DNA of 64,000 nucleotides from Cristatella mucedo (lineage: Eukaryota > Bryozoa > Phylactolaemata > Cristatellidae): assembly GCA_009760855.2 (NCBI GenBank), contig WPIO01000040.1, positions 237,501 to 301,500 on the forward strand, read 5' to 3'. The notes beneath the pieces are model-generated. The model saw only the letters and a list, made by a program, of their open reading frames with translations. It was not told where the DNA came from and did not search any database. Shown here one piece after another: positions 11,351 to 21,378 of the stretch. The translations under genes were made by a program, and so were the position numbers. Position 1 is the stretch's first letter, and each line of letters begins with the position of its first letter.

Positions 11351-12074
11351 CCAGGCTAGCTTCGGTTGGCTGGAAGCCGGCGGCTATAATGAGGGTGGGG
11401 TCACCGGCTAGGCCGGGGTGGGACCCTACGGCATGTGCGATGACGTGAGGTCACCGGGCTCATGGGTAGGAGAAGTTGGCCAAGTAAGTCGTGGTGTTGA
11501 AGGCTTCCGGTCTCGCCGAGTTATGCACCTGGATTCGTGCAGGCGTGCTCCGGCGATGCTGCCACGCACACAAGGGAACGAGTACCCAAGGCCCGAGCGG
11601 AGCTGGATAGCTCGCTCGTTGTTGAGACTTGTATATTCTGCGTTCCCCGCGTAGCGTGTTCGTGGCCCCCCCGTGTGTTGGCGTCTTTCGGTGGAAGCTC
11701 ACGACTGTGGTAGTTGTCGACTCGGACTAGTCAAGCAGTTACTCAGCCAGCCGGGTCTTGCACGGCGTACGCTCGTACTGTTGGATTCGAAGTTGGTACA
11801 ACGACAGGTCTGCGGAAGCCGACTGACCCCAACTAACACGTCTGCTCGCGCTTGCTGCGTCGTCTTGCGCCCCTATAGTGTGCTTTGTTTAGGACCCTCC
11901 CTGAAGACTCTTTTAGTTCTCCTGTTGTTGTTGGCGCATGCGTTATTATAAAGAGGTTTAACCTGACTGCCGCTCGTCTTACCCTAGCTCAGCGGCATGG
12001 CGAGCGGCAGCGTGGCCGGAGTATGGCGGGATTTGGCGGGAAATAGCCTCTGACCCCCGGGACTCGGCTACATT
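11351..12074. mobile_element. GC-rich insertion flanked by 7-bp direct repeats
   Basis: A 724-bp GC-rich segment interrupts the AT-rich viral sequence. CCTGTAC stands on both sides (11344-11350 and 12075-12081), as a target-site duplication would. On the minus strand the viral reading appears to continue across it if the insert is disregarded. No transposase, tRNA head or clear terminal inverted repeat is visible. A solo LTR or a non-autonomous DNA element are both possible; the 7-bp repeat could also be chance. Confidence 0.5.
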
Positions 12075-12329
12075 CCTGTACTTAAAAATATTTATCCTCT
12101 TTTTTAATCTACAAGCCTCCACCCATTCCACTTGTGGATGCACGGCCCTTCTGCATGACTTGCGAAGAAGTCTCATGTGGAGGAGGTTCGATTACCCTAC
12201 TGTCTGTCTGTTTCTTTCAGCATCGTTTCTGGTTCTTTCTTAGCCTTAGCGCGTCATCAATCTGTCAAACTCTTTACAAATTACACGATCGCTATTTCTC
12301 AGTCGACGCTCACAATCCGCTTCCTCAAA

Positions 12330-12800
12330 CTGTTTTCCCACTGCTTCCTCTTTCTATTCGCTCTTTCTCTTCATCTTCATCCTTATCTTCGCGCTGAATC
12401 TTTTCTTTTACTTTTAATCTTCATATGCCTTTCGCCCATCATCTTTTGACTTTGCTTCTCTTGATCTTCCTTACATTTTGTGGCCTCCAACCTTTTTTGA
12501 ATGTCTTTTGCTACTTTAGCACCTTTATACTCATAAACTTTATTTGCAATTGCAATACGAGCGTCAACTGCTGTTTTTGCTCCGCTAACAGCTGTAGAGA
12601 CATGTTCTTTACCAAAATCAACTACTTTTTGTTTACTTGCACTAATGTGCCAACTGCTCCTGGTCCAACGATCATTTTTTCATTAAATCCACGTGCTTTG
12701 TTTAGTAAAGCCCATCTTGCTCTCTATATGAATTCTTATTTAATTTCAACGGTGGCTACGGTTTTGCCTATAGTAGCAACCTTTTTTTTATTCTGATTAA
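12330..12800 (-). pseudogene. Viral unknown protein, Ala/Lys-rich, decayed
   Basis: Minus-strand frames carry helical, charged sequence such as KEHVSTAVSGAKTAVDARIA and YKGAKVAKDIQKRLEATK, with Lys/Glu-rich sequence after it. Stops lie on either side. This composition fits a core, scaffold or DNA-binding protein, but I do not recognise a family. Confidence 0.3.
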
Positions 12801-13069
12801 ACTAAATCTGTGACTTGTTGCTTCTTCTAGTGCACCAAAAGTAAGATCTAGAAATGAAAGATTACCAATATGCGCGTCTACTTTCCTCCGTGGAAAATCT
12901 ATCTGCCAAATCTATGATTAATAACGCTTCACAAGGCTTCTAGTTATAATAATTCTTGCTCACATCTATCAAATTTAAATTGAATCCAATCGATGATCCG
13001 ATCGACTAAAATTTAAATTAACTCCAACTTCATTCACATCTTCGTTAGATGGTTTTTGCATAATATATA

Positions 13070-13203
13070 GTTCACTTGTATAGCGCCCCAAGAGAACTTA
13101 ATCTCTATTCAGGCGTTTCACATATGCCTCCGGGCTCGAGCCCACGACCTCAGCCAGACTATGGTCGGGGGCGAGCACCTTAACCGCTGGACCACGCTAC
13201 ATA
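13070..13203 (-). mobile_element. SINE-B copy inserted in viral block
   Basis: Read on the minus strand: GTAGCGTGGTCCAGCGGTTA head, GTGGGCTCGAGCCCGG B-box region, then AGAGATTAAGTTCTCTTGGG and GCGCTATACAAG. It splits viral remnants. Confidence 0.8.
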
Positions 13204-13362
13204 CGTTCCAGAGAAATAAATCGCTTCCTCAATCTCTTTGTAAAGAGTGCCACCTACCATGGCAGGATCAAAATATCTTTGCAAGTTGGATGCGAAACCT
13301 AGAGTATCGCCTGTAGATGTAGTTCAACCAGCCAACGCTTTCGATCCTAGAAATACTATATG

Positions 13363-13540
13363 TTAATGGCCCAATAGCTAAGGTGAATGCTTTTCACGAC
13401 GTCAATCCCGAAGTCATGGGTTCGAATCCTGTAGTGGGCAATTCTTTATCGCCACTGCAAGCGTTAGTGATAGCCTTAAAGGCTCTTCTGTCGCTAAACA
13501 AAAGTGGCTGTTAAATCAGCTAGTATCTTTTATAAGTCGC
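13363..13540 (+). mobile_element. SINE-A copy inserted in viral block
   Basis: Head GGCCCAATAGCTAAGGTGAA, B box GGGTTCGAATCC, then ACTGCAAGCGTTAGTGATAG, CTCTTCTGTCGCTAAACAAA, and tail AGTATCTTTTAT. It lies about 160 bp from the SINE-B copy. Confidence 0.85.
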
Positions 13541-13827
13541 CCTTCACTTGCATGATAAACTTGCCATCACCACCCAACCTGAAATTGATATTATCTCCAA
13601 CACCTGCTGTGGCTAAAGCTTTTTTCAATACCATAGATAATAAACCACTATCGTAAAACCAGGTATAACTGTTACATAACTATAGTTATCATTGTCACTT
13701 TTAGGCTTGCAATAAAAAGCGTTCATTTTTTAAGCGATATTTGATACTGTTGCATTCACATACGTAAACTCTATTCTTTTAAGAACATTTTCTTTATATT
13801 GTTTACTGCATACCTTTGGATTTAGAG

Positions 13828-14520
13828 TTACGCTCCATTCAGATTATCGCTACTACTACTGACAAGTTTAATAACTTCCATTCTATATAAAGTCTCTAAT
13901 ATTTCAATGTCTTCGACAATTTCTTCTTCGGTAAAGGCTAAAGGCAATCCACTTTGATCCGTAAACCCTACTCTAATAAAGCTAAAGGTATTTTTGGACA
14001 AAGTGGGATATTTAAAAAAGCTAGGTTCACAAGCCATCAATTAACCTTGGTCGAAATTAAAGGAAAACTTTCCCAATATTTAAGTTCCGTTGCTGTAACT
14101 CGTAGATTGTTTTATTTTATCGCGATACGCCACGATCGTGCTATTAGAACCTACGGATAAGTTTTTTCAGAATACGTTTTATTATTCGCTGTGCACGTAA
14201 CGAAATTCTTGATTTATGGATATGTGGTAGCAAAATTGGGATCAGTCGTATGTGCATCAGCAGTAAATCCTAAAACTGGATTAATCTAGTATTTACTAGG
14301 TAGATAAATGCTTCCAGGTGAAAGAGTGATCCGCCCTGTCAACGTTGCGGTATCAGCACCGATTTGCAATTTGTCAGTGCTTCTACTTCGCACGATACTG
14401 TTACTGATAGTGTCTACAACTCCAGTTGACCATCCTTTATATGTGAACGCTGAATAGTTACCAGGTCTCAACGCTATAAATTGCTCAGATCAACTTGACA
14501 ATACACACGCAAAAGTTTTG
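13828..14520 (-). pseudogene. Viral structural-like protein, decayed
   Basis: The minus strand reads LRPGNYSAFTYKGW and then LQIGADTATLTGRITLSPGS, and after stops LGFTADAHTTDPNFATTYP. A final 70-residue open piece (13828-14040) contains FSFIRVGFTDQSGLPLAFT. The T-D-Q-S-G-x-P-L-x-F ending resembles the C-terminus of small capsid/penton-like proteins of Polinton-type viruses, where a strand of this form precedes G-E-x-I. Here it is followed by EEEIVEDIEILETLYRM. Several stops separate the pieces. The assignment is by resemblance only. Confidence 0.35.
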
Positions 14521-14880
14521 TTAACTTCATTAATATTTTTAAGATAATTGTGCCATGAGAATTTTTTCAGGGCAATCTTAACCGATCTACTTATCTTAAT
14601 GGCCGGAATACAAGTTTTGGAAATGCTTGATCCTTTACCCATTAATGATATCATGAATCATCTGGTCACCGTATTCAAATTCCCGAGAATGTATACATGT
14701 ATGTATCTCCGTCTGTAACTCCAAAAAGCCATAAAGACTATATGAGTGTTACGCAGGAGAGTTCTGTATAGCGCACTCGCAGCCTAAGCGGCTTTCGGTA
14801 CGCATTCGGTAGCCAACAGATTTCGTCTCACGCAACAAAGAGAAAGTGGAAGAAAATGAGAATATCACTGCAAGTTTTTT

Positions 14881-15105
14881 TTATCGCGCTCTCAGTATTT
14901 GCAATATCTCCAACAGTCTTCTATCTATATCCGCTATAATTTTCTTTGGAATCTTGTCGACCGTACCCAAGTAGTATACCGCAGAAAAAATGGAATTGAC
15001 GATGCCAGTGCTATCGGCAGCGAGCTTTTTCATCCATAAAATGAGTTTACTTTCTACATCTTTATGGTCTTTCAAAAACACGGCACGGTATTTACACCTT
15101 TCCAT
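14881..15105 (-). pseudogene. Viral unknown protein fragment
   Basis: An open frame of 74 residues starts at an ATG and is helical and Lys/Asp/Leu-rich (ILWMKKLAADSTGIV, IPKKIIADIDRRLLEIL). No family was recognised. It is co-oriented with the ATPase and structural genes. Confidence 0.3.
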
Positions 15106-15363
15106 CTTCTCTTAGGCGTGGATTTTGCTTGTTCTTAGTAGATTGTATCATCACCGGATTAAGAGCTAATGATGAAAGCAATTCTATTGGCAAGCTCTTT
15201 ATTCTTATCGTCTTAAGCATTACTAAAAAGTTAATAAGCTTTTTCCATGCAGGAATCAGTACTTCCGTTCGTTTTTACTGAATACCTTACTTCGCTTTAC
15301 AGTTTTTTCCAAGAGGCAAATGATCCATCAATCCAAGAAGTTCTTTGACGGTTGCGGTAGACT

Positions 15364-15798
15364 TTACTTTAGCTGAGCCTGTGCTAGGATTGACTCCGTG
15401 AATTTGAGCAATGTTTTTGCTAAACTCAAATAACACATTTCTCGTTTCTTCGTTAGGTGCATTTGCTTTAGAGCGTTAATGAGATTTTTAGCCACATCCC
15501 CCTTCTTCACTTTCCAAGTAACTTTAATCAACGTTCTGAGTCTGCGCCAAGAGTCTGCGCCAAGAGCTGCAGTCTTGGGAGTTCTAGCTGAAGCTGCTAG
15601 CGAAGGTTTGATCGCAGCCAATCTCCGCAACTCTGCATTTGATAAATCGCTGATATCGCGGAAGTGCGGGAATTTGTAGCCATCTCTACAGCTTGTCTGT
15701 CTAAAGATGCTTCTGCCAAGTTTCTTTGTTCGATTTTGTCTCAAAATTTGAATCTTCAGTTCATCATCATACGTTTTCGCGTTATTAATTCTCTCCAT
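15364..15798 (-). pseudogene. Viral unknown protein downstream of the ATPase
   Basis: An ATG-initiated frame of 144 residues starts about 105 bp after the ATPase stop. It is Lys/Arg/Leu-rich and predicted mostly helical, with a basic central part (LGADSWRRLRTLIKVTWKVK). No domain was recognised. It may be intact or only lightly damaged, as its frame is among the longest in the left half of the viral block. A core or DNA-binding role is possible but unproven. Confidence 0.35.
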
Positions 15799-15903
15799 AT
15801 TTTGAAAATATTCTTCTTATTCAGCAAATTACTTTCTGTTTTGACTCATCTTCTATGCAAAGAGATTCCAAAACAATGAATAATAACTACCAGGGTCTAC
15901 GCT

Positions 15904-16560
15904 CTAGAACTTACCGTTAGAATCCCTTTTCGCGAGAACGATAAGGCAGTAGCCGCTTCTGTTGGCCGTGCTATTGTTAACCCAATTTCTAAACTTTCTG
16001 CTTTTTACGTTACCTGCATATGTATCGCGTATGTATCCCATATCCTTTTTTAAGCTTAAACATGACGATGAGGGTTGCATTAATATACATTTTTTATCTG
16101 GGTATTCCGGTAAATTGTTGAGACAGGTAAAAAGTGTTTGACTTTTTATGTCTATCTCTTGTAAAGCATTCCAAAAAAGGCATTTGATCTTCAGTCATCA
16201 AATCATCCAAGATGACGACGCACTTATCAAATGCAGGGAAGCTGTCTACTCTGGGCAAGATTTTGATTCCATCAATCCACTTGAATCTGCCGTTGGCTTT
16301 CTAATCCGTCGTTTGCTCGATTGTTTTGCACGAATCCCGATCTAGACTGCCAGCGCAAATGTGAAATTGATCGCGCAATTTAGTGGACGCTTTTCATCTT
16401 TGCCCGGAAGAAATATCCAGCTGCGTAGGACTTGCGTTTTGCCGCGCCCAAGGTGCCTATAGCAAGACTGCGCATTGGAACGCTAGGTAGAGGATCCAAG
16501 TGCCCCATTTTTAGAATCTCCCGTCCTAAATTGATGGGTCCAACTTTTGCAGTCATGCTC
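15904..16560 (-). pseudogene. Viral genome-packaging ATPase, decayed
   Basis: The minus strand holds the parts of an FtsK/A32-type DNA-packaging ATPase, which drives viral DNA into the capsid. The N-terminal frame reads MTAKVGPINLG..., and a Walker A-like GTLGA/GKT stretch lies near 16420-16460, split between two frames. Then an in-frame stop lies near 16300. The best piece (about 16100-16300) reads FDKCVVILDDLM, a Walker B with two acidic residues. It is followed by CFTRDRHKKSNTFYLSQQFT, matching the family's F-T-x-x-x-H-x-x-x-S-x-x-x-x-S/T-Q sensor region. The C-terminus ends SGYCLIVLAKRDSNGKF with a stop at 15904. At least three frame changes or stops mean no functional protein. This is the strongest single evidence for viral origin of the block. 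Confidence 0.65.
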
Positions 16561-16574
16561 TACCTACATTTAGC

Positions 16575-16902
16575 AAATTATATGGGAGAGTGTGCATTGC
16601 GCGCCAAGTGCCAGCAGCAGGCGGGAATGGTAGGTGAACGTTACGAAGAGAATGCAACTCCAAGAGGTGCGCGTGGAATGCTCACGGGTAAATGCATTAC
16701 GTGCGGATCGAAGAAACTTCAATTTACAAGTCTCAGAAGTGGCGGCGCAGGTTTCGTTTATGAAGCAAACTATAATGTGAGTACGGAAAGAGCAGGGGAA
16801 ATTGCGAGAAGAACTAGAAAAGGTGAATCAGAGAATGGTACAGGTGTGAGAAAGATGAAAGATATGATGAACAGAATTAGTAATAGGAAATCTATAAAAT
16901 GA
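16575..16902 (+). pseudogene. Viral zinc-ribbon (DUF5679-like) small protein
   Basis: A plus-strand open frame contains an ECALRAKC pair, then TPRGARGMLTGKCITCGSKK with a second C-x-x-C-G pair, then FTSLRSGGAGF and a basic, Arg-rich tail. Spacing and the x-L-x-G-K-C-x-x-C-G-x-K-K core match the small zinc-binding proteins common in adintoviruses and related dsDNA viruses, which may bind DNA or act as virion core proteins. The first Cys pair is spaced C-x5-C instead of C-x-x-C, which may reflect decay. The stop is at 16902. The true start is unclear because the frame is open to 16432 across the opposite-strand ATPase. Confidence 0.5.
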
Positions 16903-17370
16903 TGCAGCTTGGAATCATAGAAAGTGAGCTGAATCAGGTTGGAGTTACGATAAAAGAGCTGGAGATGGGCTTAAAGAGTTTGACAAATTTATCACAGCTT
17001 TTAAAAACGGTCTAAAAAAACTGAATTATAGACTTTTAACTGATGTGAATACCGTGCGTTACATTAAAGATCAGGAAATACAAAACTTGAGAGGCGTGCT
17101 TGCTAGAGATGTTGATAAGAATGAGAACTAAACGCAACGAATGCTGGATCTGTAATATAGGTGATTCAAGCAATATCACTGGATCTCGATTAAAGCATAT
17201 CCTAAAGATTACGTTCATTTCAATTTATTCGAAGCATTTACTCTACCCGAAGCATAAAAACATTTTGGTAGAATTCCGAAATTATCCACGTGTATTTTAC
17301 CATAGTACGATGAAATCGATTGCGGCAGACGTTTTTGGAGTTCCCGACACTCATGCAAACGTTTAATGAT
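16903..17370 (+). pseudogene. Viral unknown protein(s), frameshifted
   Basis: An ATG at 16903 opens MMQLGIIESELNQVGVTIKE. The reading then changes frame to FITAFKNGLKKLNYRLL and KDQEIQNLRGVLARDVDKN, and later to YPKDYVHFNLFEAF. The sequence is coiled-coil-like, Leu/Lys/Glu-rich. It is in line with the zinc-ribbon frame and transcribed the same way. No family was recognised. Confidence 0.3.
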
Positions 17371-17519
17371 GACTTTGGGTTAGTCATGGGTAGTCGTTTT
17401 GATGATTAATTTTCACATTTCTATTAAAGAAATGTATTTACATGATATAGGAAAACGTTTTTATAAAATATTTCAAGCATAACGTGTGAAATCAAGTAAG
17501 TCACAATTTCTTAGGGAAG

Positions 17520-17961
17520 ATTTTTGATTAATAAAGAATCTCCTCTAAAGGTTAGGTTGCAACTCAGAGAAACTGCCGATGGCAAACACTACATAAGCTC
17601 GTTTTCATGCCTAAATTCTAATGAAATCATTAAAAGCAAGATCGTTTTACATGCTAATGAAACGTCCAAGAAACTAAGCATACGTTAGGTAAGTTTGTTG
17701 GCGTTAGCGTATCGTTCATTAAAGGATACGAGACGTTATTTTACACATCGGTGATGGAAAAATTGAACTGAAATTAAAAACGTGGAAACAGTCGTTGAGA
17801 AACTCTTACATGAATTTATGATTGTGGGATTGATCGATGGATTGCACGCTTCGAAGAATACTTACAGAGTAGAATAGAAAGCCAATTACATTATAAAGTT
17901 GGATCAGGTGAAAGTGTATCGTTGCCAAGAAAAATAAGTGTAGAGATACGTAGAGATATGA
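17520..17961 (+). pseudogene. Viral unknown protein, frameshifted
   Basis: Plus-strand frames carry KESPLKVRLQLRETADGKHY and SSFSCLNSNEIIKSKIVLHA, and after a stop VGVSVSFIKGYETLFY. The C-terminus QLHYKVGSGESVSLPRKI is followed by EIRRDMIDISEF with a stop at 17961. The pieces look like one beta-rich protein of about 140 residues broken by at least two frame changes. The function is unknown. Confidence 0.35.
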
Positions 17962-18186
17962 TTGACATCAGCGAATTTTAACTTATTTTATTTTTTTAAG
18001 TCAAAATCTTAACCAATACAATTTCATTTTAAGGACAGATAATAATTTTGTATAATAAAAATGCCATACATTCCTCAGCAGTGTGTTTTGACATATGCGA
18101 GAATGACAGAACGTTTTGAAATGCATCCTTGAAATGAATCCATAGTCAGTAAAGTTACGCGAAAGAGTGTCAAAGCTTGAAGTAAA

Positions 18187-18640
18187 GTGGATTTTATTCA
18201 TCTTACTGAAGGTGCTTACGTTAGATTCGATTGTAAATCCTATCACAAATCTCACTTAATTTGGTTCTTCGTGACTGGTAACTGCCATAATATGGAGGTT
18301 GACCACATAAATAACATCAGGCATGATGGTAGATATGAAAACCTTGGACTAGCGAATGTTTCAAAACAATAAAGGAGCTAGAAAAATAAAAAATGATTGG
18401 ATGTTAAAGGTGTTTGGCTTACTTCTTATAATAAGTATTGCACTAATTTCTGTAAGACCATTGATGGAGTTAAGAAAAGGTGACTTTGGAGCTTTCGTGA
18501 CACGACAGAAGAAGCTGAAAAAACTTATACTCGTTTTGCGACTGAGAATGCGCTGGAGATTTTTCTCAGTATTTTTCTTAGTAGATCTTACTGTCTTTTC
18601 TTTTGTTAGCCCAAGTCCTAACCACGCTTTTTTGTCATAA
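18187..18640 (+). pseudogene. HNH endonuclease (HNH_3-like), frameshifted
   Basis: The plus strand reads YHKSHLIWFFVTGNCHNMEV followed by DHINNIRHDGRYENLGLANV. This is the phage/viral HNH pattern H-x-L-I-W-x-x-x-T-G, then V-D-H-I-N-x-x-x-x-D-x-R-x-x-N-L. The His of DHIN and the Asn of ENL, expected for metal binding and catalysis, are present. After SKQ the frame hits a stop at 18372. A different frame continues with GVWLTSYNKYCTNF and RDTTEEAEKTYTRFA, as the C-terminal DNA-binding repeat of these enzymes would, itself broken by a stop. Such enzymes are usually homing or free-standing nucleases in viral genomes. An unrelated 94-residue frame with a hydrophobic stretch overlaps here (18356-18640) and is probably a shadow. 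Confidence 0.6.
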
Positions 18641-18646
18641 TTTCAT

Positions 18647-19010
18647 CTACTTTTTAGCGTCTTTGCAAACACAATCAACCTGATCAGAATCAGCATCAAT
18701 TTTAGAAGCAGCTTCTGTAAACCTTAGATCAGATAGATTTCTGAATTCTGTACGCTTCGGTTCCTCTAGATCAAAAGTATCGGTGTCATCAATATCATGG
18801 GACTTACATGCTTTGTCTAAATCGTTGACACCCTTATAATCCTCTGCAACGCGTTCCTTAGCTGTTGACCATAGGCCACAAAAACTCTTCTTCCATGTAT
18901 TATTCCCCAGGATTCTATTTAGATAGAGGCATGTTTCTATTCTTACCGCCAATTAGTTGCTTGACAACTTTATCCATGAATCCAGAACCAAGTTTCTACG
19001 AGTACGTATT
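18647..19010 (-). pseudogene. PLA2-like (parvoviral VP1-type) viral protein, decayed
   Basis: The minus strand reads RVAEDYKGVNDLDKACKSHD, the phospholipase A2 helix with the catalytic His-Asp pair, as found in parvovirus VP1 unique regions and in adintovirus-type proteins. An upstream frame reads GSGFMDKVVKQLIGGKN, the usual lead-in. The calcium-loop Gly region between them is lost to a frame change. The Tyr normally following at H-D-x-x-Y is Asp here (HDIDD). The C-terminal half (DLEEPKRTEFRNLSDLRFTE) is acidic. In live viruses this domain breaches endosomal membranes; this copy is broken. Confidence 0.55.
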
Positions 19011-19444
19011 GCGATTTACTTGAAGATGCGTTTATGTTAACATATTCTTTACGCCTACTCCTTTCTCTACACTCTATTTTATGCTTTTTTGCTTGATTTA
19101 CAGTAACCATCTACGAATCTGCTGGACTAGGATAATACATAGCTTTGAATGTTAAGTTGATGGTTAGCGGAGAAGCTACACTGGGCTAAGCAACGACGGG
19201 TTTTCGATATTTTGCGAGCATCACTTTCACTTCTACGTGCATCTTCTATACTAAATCATTTTTTATTTGGTTTCTTATTACATATTCCTTATTCTATTTT
19301 AGCCTTTGTTTTAACCTATTACTTACTTTTAGATTTAGATCTACATAACATCCTAAAGATAATGCCCCATGTCTCTTCTTAATATTGGCTATCGCTCCAG
19401 TTTGATTTTCGCTTCGTTTTTAGAGAGCACTTAGACGTTCTACG

Positions 19445-19785
19445 CGAGTTCTCAGAGGCGGTGCTTCGAGCGTGTACACGACATCCCTGACTTGACCACA
19501 TTTAAAACGAAATTATAAACGCACCTATTTATGACAGAATTTAGTTTGTCCCTGTGATTCGTTCTTCATGTGCTTATGCGTGCTGACACTGCATGCTGCC
19601 ACTAACCGCACTTGCATGCTGATCCTGTGCATGTCACCCCTAACCGTGGTATTCATGTTGTTTATCAAGCATGATATTACTCACCATTCAATCGTGTTTC
19701 CTTTCCAGCCAATGTAAAGCGCCTAGAGAGAAATCGAGTTCTCTGAGGGCACTTTATCAAGTATGTTGTTATAATTATATATCGT
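19445..19785 (+). mobile_element. LINE-A 3' end inserted in viral block
   Basis: The end of the reverse-transcriptase frame (TSLT/DLTTFK-like) is followed by the 3' UTR with GTGCTTATGCGTGCTGACAC and CCACTAACCG, then CGAGTTCTCTGAGGGCACTT and an ATT/ATA tail. It closely matches the copy at 2185-2745. Confidence 0.85.
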
Positions 19786-19829
19786 TTCGTCTACAATCTT
19801 CTATATAAAAGTAGCAACTGCGATTACAG

Positions 19830-20520
19830 CTCCCTTAGTTATTCCAGCAGTACCTAGAGCAAAGGAAATTGATGCTACGATTTCTGGAATTTCAGGTAAG
19901 AAACGTCCAAGCTTTACCGGTACGAAACTCATTGACCAATATTTTGAACTGAGTTGACTAGTATCCCAACCAACATCTTTTCGAGTATTTTTGGAAGAAA
20001 CGCACCAGTAAATGGAAACCAGTCTACATTATATTTTCCAGCCAAATACAATGTCGTTGATGTATAAACCCAATTCTAAACTGGCAATCAATCATTTTCT
20101 CTAGATCACTCCTCTTCGCTTCCTTCGTTTTCCAACTGACGCCTCCATGTTTACCAGCAGCGATGTCATCAACGATTCCCTCAATGAAAAAACCTTGGTT
20201 CAGTATTCCAGGGATTCCTCATAAAAATCAACCAGCCAAGCTTTCTGCCTTCCATATCACGCTCAGATCTGTAAGAGCTTTTTGGAACTATGGTTGCAAT
20301 CTTTCTCGAAGCACTTAAGATTTATTTAGCTGCCAGTCTTGGAGCAAACGTTACGATGCCTTTAGCAGCTGCTTCACTTTCTCTACTTACAGCATCCACA
20401 GCAGTTCTTGCTTTTCCAACACCCTGTTTTGCTTCTTGCAAATCACCGCTAATGATTAGATTTATTATCTTAATCGTTGTATCAACTCCATATTGCACAG
20501 CATTATAATTCTTGTTAACG
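19830..20520 (-). pseudogene. Viral unknown protein, frameshifted
   Basis: Minus-strand pieces read AVQYGVDTTIKIINLIISGD then LQEAKQGVGKARTAVDAVSR. Further on they read GIVDDIAAGKHGGVSW, LYLAGKYNVDWFPFTGAFLP, and at the end SFALGTAGITKGAVIAVATF. The final Ala/Gly-rich hydrophobic stretch could be a membrane segment. The pieces suggest one protein of about 200 residues broken several times. No family was recognised. Confidence 0.3.
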
Positions 20521-20649
20521 CTAGCTTATTTTGTTTTATAGGAAAGCCTCTATTTATATGCTCATACTTCGATCGTATAGGTTGACCCGATAGCAGCTTG
20601 TTCTTCTGCGAGTCAGTCAAGTTGAGAATCATTTCCATTCTATATAGAT

Positions 20650-20945
20650 ATGTTGCAAACAAAGATTAATCCTACGTCGTTGATGGATTTAGATATGGGT
20701 ACCAATACGTTACCTAACATAGGCAATCCCACAATAAGTAGTAATGCCATCAATCTAAGATATTTTGGATTGGAAGATTTCAAGGGCAGACAAATAGTAA
20801 ACTTTTAAGATGGAATGTCCAATAACGATGCTGTGACTAAATCGCAACTAGACTATAAATTTGGTAAGATTCAACGGTACCGCCGTGAAAGAGAATGCTT
20901 TAACTGAAAAAGAAGCTGTAAAAAAGGTTGTATAGTAACTGAGCG
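20650..20945 (+). pseudogene. Second viral fibre-like fragment
   Basis: An ATG at 20650 opens MLQTKINPTSLMDLDMGTNT, followed by LPNIGNPT and then, past a stop, NNDAVTKSQLDYKFG. D-M-G-x-N-x-L-x-N-I-x-N-P-T and D-A-V-x-K-x-x-L-D are the same fibre module seen on the other strand at 8620-9560. It is short and ends in stops; probably the N-terminal part of a second fibre gene. Confidence 0.5.
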
Positions 20946-21378
20946 TTAACTCTAAATCCCTCCGCACCCATTCTTAGGTAGTCAGTTCCCTAGCATTAAC
21001 TAGAATGAGTGAACGAACACCATCGTGTATTTTAGTGGCTAGCATTATCAGCCAATCTGCTTTGAGCGTAAGCCGCCGCACTAAGCACATCGTGTTCACA
21101 TTTTTAATTTAAGATTGTTAAGGATCTCTGCAAAGATGCTGCCATCTCTAGTCTTTAAGAAATGCCTGCCATGTAAGAATCCGATGGTGTCTTTCGCAAA
21201 GCGTAATATTTCAGCATCGCCTTAGCGATTCCAACAGCGAATACCGAAGCTTCACAGTCTTACTCATTCCAATCGCGTAGATAGGAATGTTGGATGGCTG
21301 CAGCATGACGGCTTTTTGAGTTAGCATCTACGGGTCACGTGAGAACTGGAAAAGGAGGCAAGTGACTCATTCTCTATA

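Noticed and set aside
18647-19010. The block as an integrated parvovirus, based on the PLA2-like domain
   Set aside because: A packaging ATPase, HNH nuclease and 15-kb size do not fit parvoviruses. No NS1 helicase was recognised. Polinton/adintovirus-type viruses also carry such domains.
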